From: Deltaproteobacteria bacterium
GTDB taxonomy: Bacteria; Desulfobacterota; JAFDED01
Reading direction: 5' to 3'
NCBI GenBank assembly: GCA_019310535.1
Contig: JAFDED010000048.1
Coordinates: 1 to 33,075 of the forward strand
Length of the DNA: 33,075 nt
The notes under the pieces were generated by a model. It saw nothing but the letters and a program-made list of their open reading frames with translations. It searched no databases and had not been told where the DNA came from. Positions 31,039 through 33,075 of this stretch are shown here, piece after piece (position 1 is the first letter of the stretch; the number at the start of each line of letters is the position of its first letter). Position numbers and translations under genes: made by a program.

Positions 31039-32946
31039 ATGCCCGGGATTTCCGATCCCATTCACATCGGCAGCCTGCTGCTGAAGAATCGTTTTGTTGT
31101 CGCCTCCACTTTCAGCAACAACACCATGGAGAATCACTACGTCGGCCCTAACCTGTTGAACAGCTACGAGAGAGAGGGTAAGGGAGGAGCGGCCTTGGTG
31201 ATTGTACAGGCTTCCTTTGTCCACATTCAGGGCCGGGGCAATTTTCGACGGCGTTTGGGAATACACGAGGATCGCTGTATTAATGGCCTGGAAGAACTTT
31301 CCTCGGTTATAAAGCGGGGAGGAGCCAGGGCCAGCATCCAGCTTCAGCACGCACGATTCCACTCCAGGGGCGATCAGACTCCTGGAGGCGAGGCGGCGGA
31401 TTTTTCCACCTTTGCAGAGGAAGGCATTCTGACGGCCATCGAGGCTTTTGCCCAGGCGGCCGTGAGGGCGCAAAAAGCGGGCTTTGACGCTGTGGAGGTA
31501 CACGCCTGCCACGGCAGCCTCGTGGCGCAGTTTTTTTCACCCCGCATTAACCGGCGACGGGACAAGTGGGGAGAAAACCGGCTGCTGTTCCCGTTGAGCG
31601 TCTTGCGGGCGGTGCGGGAGGCGGTCGGTTCCGATTATCCCGTTATCTGGCGGTTAAGTGCTGAGGAAGGAGCGGAGGGAGGCTTCACCATCAAGGACAC
31701 CCTTACCTGGATTCCCCATTTCGAGAAAAACGGGGCCAGCGCTATACACGTCTCCTCCGGAAGCCGCTCGGGCCTTGCGGCCAGGGCCGAAGAGGTGCAA
31801 CCGCTCTATTTCCCCATGGGCTATTTGCTCAAATACGCAAGGGCGATCAAAGAAGTGACCCGACTCCCGGTCATCGCCGTTGGAAAGATACTGGAACCCT
31901 CACTGGCGGAGAAGGCTGTGGAGAAGGGCTGGGCGGACATGGTTGCATTGAGCCGGGCCGTCATCGCCGATCCGGACTTTCCCCGGAAGACCCTGGCCGG
32001 AAAAGGGGCAGAGATCAGAAAGTGCATCGGCTGCAACTATTGTTACCGTCGGGTGGCTTTTGAGCAGTTGTCCATCCGTTGTGCCGTCAACCCCGAGCGA
32101 GGCCGCGAGGTTCGATACCGACCGCAGCATGCCGTGAGAAAGAAGCGGGTGATGGTGATCGGGGGCGGACCGGCGGGGATGGAGGGCGCCCTGGTGGCCG
32201 CCCGGAGGGGTCATCAGGTGAAACTCTGCGAGAGGTCCGATCGTCTCGGTGGTCAGGTGAACCTGGCGGCTAACATTCCCCGCCTTTACACCGGCAACTT
32301 GTCAAATCTCGTGAAATACCAGACCGCTGAACTTAAAAGGCTGGGCGTCCATATCCAACTGGGCGTGGAAGTGACCGCTGATTTTGTGACAAGGGAAAAC
32401 CCGGAGGCCGTGATAGTGGCCACCGGGGCAAGGTTTTTCCTCCCGCAATTGTCGGGGGCCGAATCTTCCCGTGTAGCGCCTCTCGATGAATACCTGCACG
32501 GAAAAAGCAAACCCGGCGCTCGGGTGGTGGTGCTGGGTGGCCGAGAAGGGGCGGAGGCAGCCGTTTCAATGGCTAAAGAGGGCCGCCAGGTCACTCTGAT
32601 CCATGAAGGCCCCGAGGGGGAAGTCGGATTTCCCTATTATATACACGACCGTTTCAGGTCTCACTACTTGAGAAAGTATCTCAAAGATCAAGGAGTGAAA
32701 GTGATCGCCCGGGCGGCGGCCGTTGAATTCCTGGAAGAAGGGCTAAGAGTGAATATCCAGGGTGAGAATGAACTTGTCATTCACGCCGACACCATACTGG
32801 CGGCCCTGGGGCGCATCTCCTGCGCCGAACTGGCCGAGACGCTCCGGGGACGTGTTGATGAGCTTTACGAAGCGGGGGACTGCGTGGCTCCCAGATCCAT
32901 TGTGGAGGCGATTGATGACGGGGCTTACGCCGGCATGGAAATATAA
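31039..32946 (+). CDS. OYE-type FMN/4Fe-4S/FAD oxidoreductase (2,4-dienoyl-CoA reductase family)
   Basis: The 635-residue protein has three parts. Residues 1-320 are an old yellow enzyme TIM barrel binding FMN, with FSNNTMENH, ARASIQLQHARFHSRG, FDAVEVHACHGSLVAQFFSP and GWADMVALSRAVIADP. A 4Fe-4S site follows: C329/C332/C335 and C348. From about 370 a FAD/NAD(P) domain runs: VMVIGGGPAGMEGALVAARRG, VVVLGGREGAEAAVSMA and LYEAGDCVAP. The architecture is that of 2,4-dienoyl-CoA reductase and trimethylamine dehydrogenase. It probably uses NAD(P)H to reduce an activated double bond, or oxidises an amine. It is separated from the large hydroxylase subunit by 57 bp with overlapping inverted repeats. 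Ribosome site AAGGAG is clear. Confidence 0.88.
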   Translation: MPGISDPIHIGSLLLKNRFVVASTFSNNTMENHYVGPNLLNSYEREGKGGAALVIVQASFVHIQGRGNFRRRLGIHEDRCINGLEELSSVIKRGGARASIQLQHARFHSRGDQTPGGEAADFSTFAEEGILTAIEAFAQAAVRAQKAGFDAVEVHACHGSLVAQFFSPRINRRRDKWGENRLLFPLSVLRAVREAVGSDYPVIWRLSAEEGAEGGFTIKDTLTWIPHFEKNGASAIHVSSGSRSGLAARAEEVQPLYFPMGYLLKYARAIKEVTRLPVIAVGKILEPSLAEKAVEKGWADMVALSRAVIADPDFPRKTLAGKGAEIRKCIGCNYCYRRVAFEQLSIRCAVNPERGREVRYRPQHAVRKKRVMVIGGGPAGMEGALVAARRGHQVKLCERSDRLGGQVNLAANIPRLYTGNLSNLVKYQTAELKRLGVHIQLGVEVTADFVTRENPEAVIVATGARFFLPQLSGAESSRVAPLDEYLHGKSKPGARVVVLGGREGAEAAVSMAKEGRQVTLIHEGPEGEVGFPYYIHDRFRSHYLRKYLKDQGVKVIARAAAVEFLEEGLRVNIQGENELVIHADTILAALGRISCAELAETLRGRVDELYEAGDCVAPRSIVEAIDDGAYAGMEI

Positions 32947-33075
32947 CGGATATAATTAGTGTCCATCCGGAAACTACAATAAATTATTCTCAACTCTTAT
33001 GGTAAAAAATTGAAGATGGATAATATGGCTAGTGATATCATTAACTTATTTTATAAAAGAACCCTTCTCTCCTCC

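Overview
The window looks like part of the chromosome of an anaerobic or syntrophic bacterium. I would guess Desulfobacterota (former Deltaproteobacteria). The pointers are a CODH-type (CooF/CooS/FNOR) operon, a PHP-UvrD fusion helicase, a DUF3417-type alpha-glucan phosphorylase, an old-yellow-enzyme/4Fe-4S reductase and a molybdenum hydroxylase. This is inference from gene content only. No rRNA and no CRISPR array were seen; there is one tRNA, tRNA-Leu(CAG).

Layout. 1-1500: the 5' end of an unidentified minus-strand gene with three GGGGGTAACT repeats upstream, a small lipoprotein gene, and a broken tyrosine-recombinase tail that stops 22 bp from the 3' end of tRNA-Leu, marking an old integration site. 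1606-5169: ribF and a convergent glucan phosphorylase gene. 5439-10280: five tightly packed plus-strand genes: CooF-like four-cluster ferredoxin, CooS-like protein, FAD/NAD oxidoreductase, a ferredoxin with an unrecognised C-terminal domain, and an unrecognised Cys/His-rich protein. The CooS-like protein keeps the Cys ligands of the B cluster, but by eye has lost every ligand of the Ni-Fe C cluster, so it is unlikely to be a CO dehydrogenase. This is the best candidate for an undescribed system. 10302-12950: genomic debris (an L,D-transpeptidase tail pseudogene, a murein peptidase gene, a DnaA-box-like cluster in AT-rich DNA and a deleted IS1634-type transposase).

13120-17720 (minus): VanZ-like membrane protein, cyclophilin-like protein and a PHP-UvrD fusion helicase. 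18011-23011: a polysaccharide region with two GT4 enzymes on plus and, on minus, a coiled-coil protein, a small unknown and a GT2 enzyme.

23157-32946: a GntR regulator with a probable leaderless promoter and overlapping palindrome, followed in the same direction by a creatininase-family hydrolase, PLP aminotransferase, DRE-TIM acyltransferase/lyase, three-subunit molybdenum hydroxylase (large subunit frameshifted) and an OYE-type FAD/FMN/4Fe-4S reductase. The combination (ring hydroxylation, reduction, cyclic-amide opening, transamination, C-C bond chemistry) reads like anaerobic catabolism of an N-heterocycle or related compound; the substrate is not visible from sequence.

Alignments quoted here were done by eye from memory of the families, without database searches.
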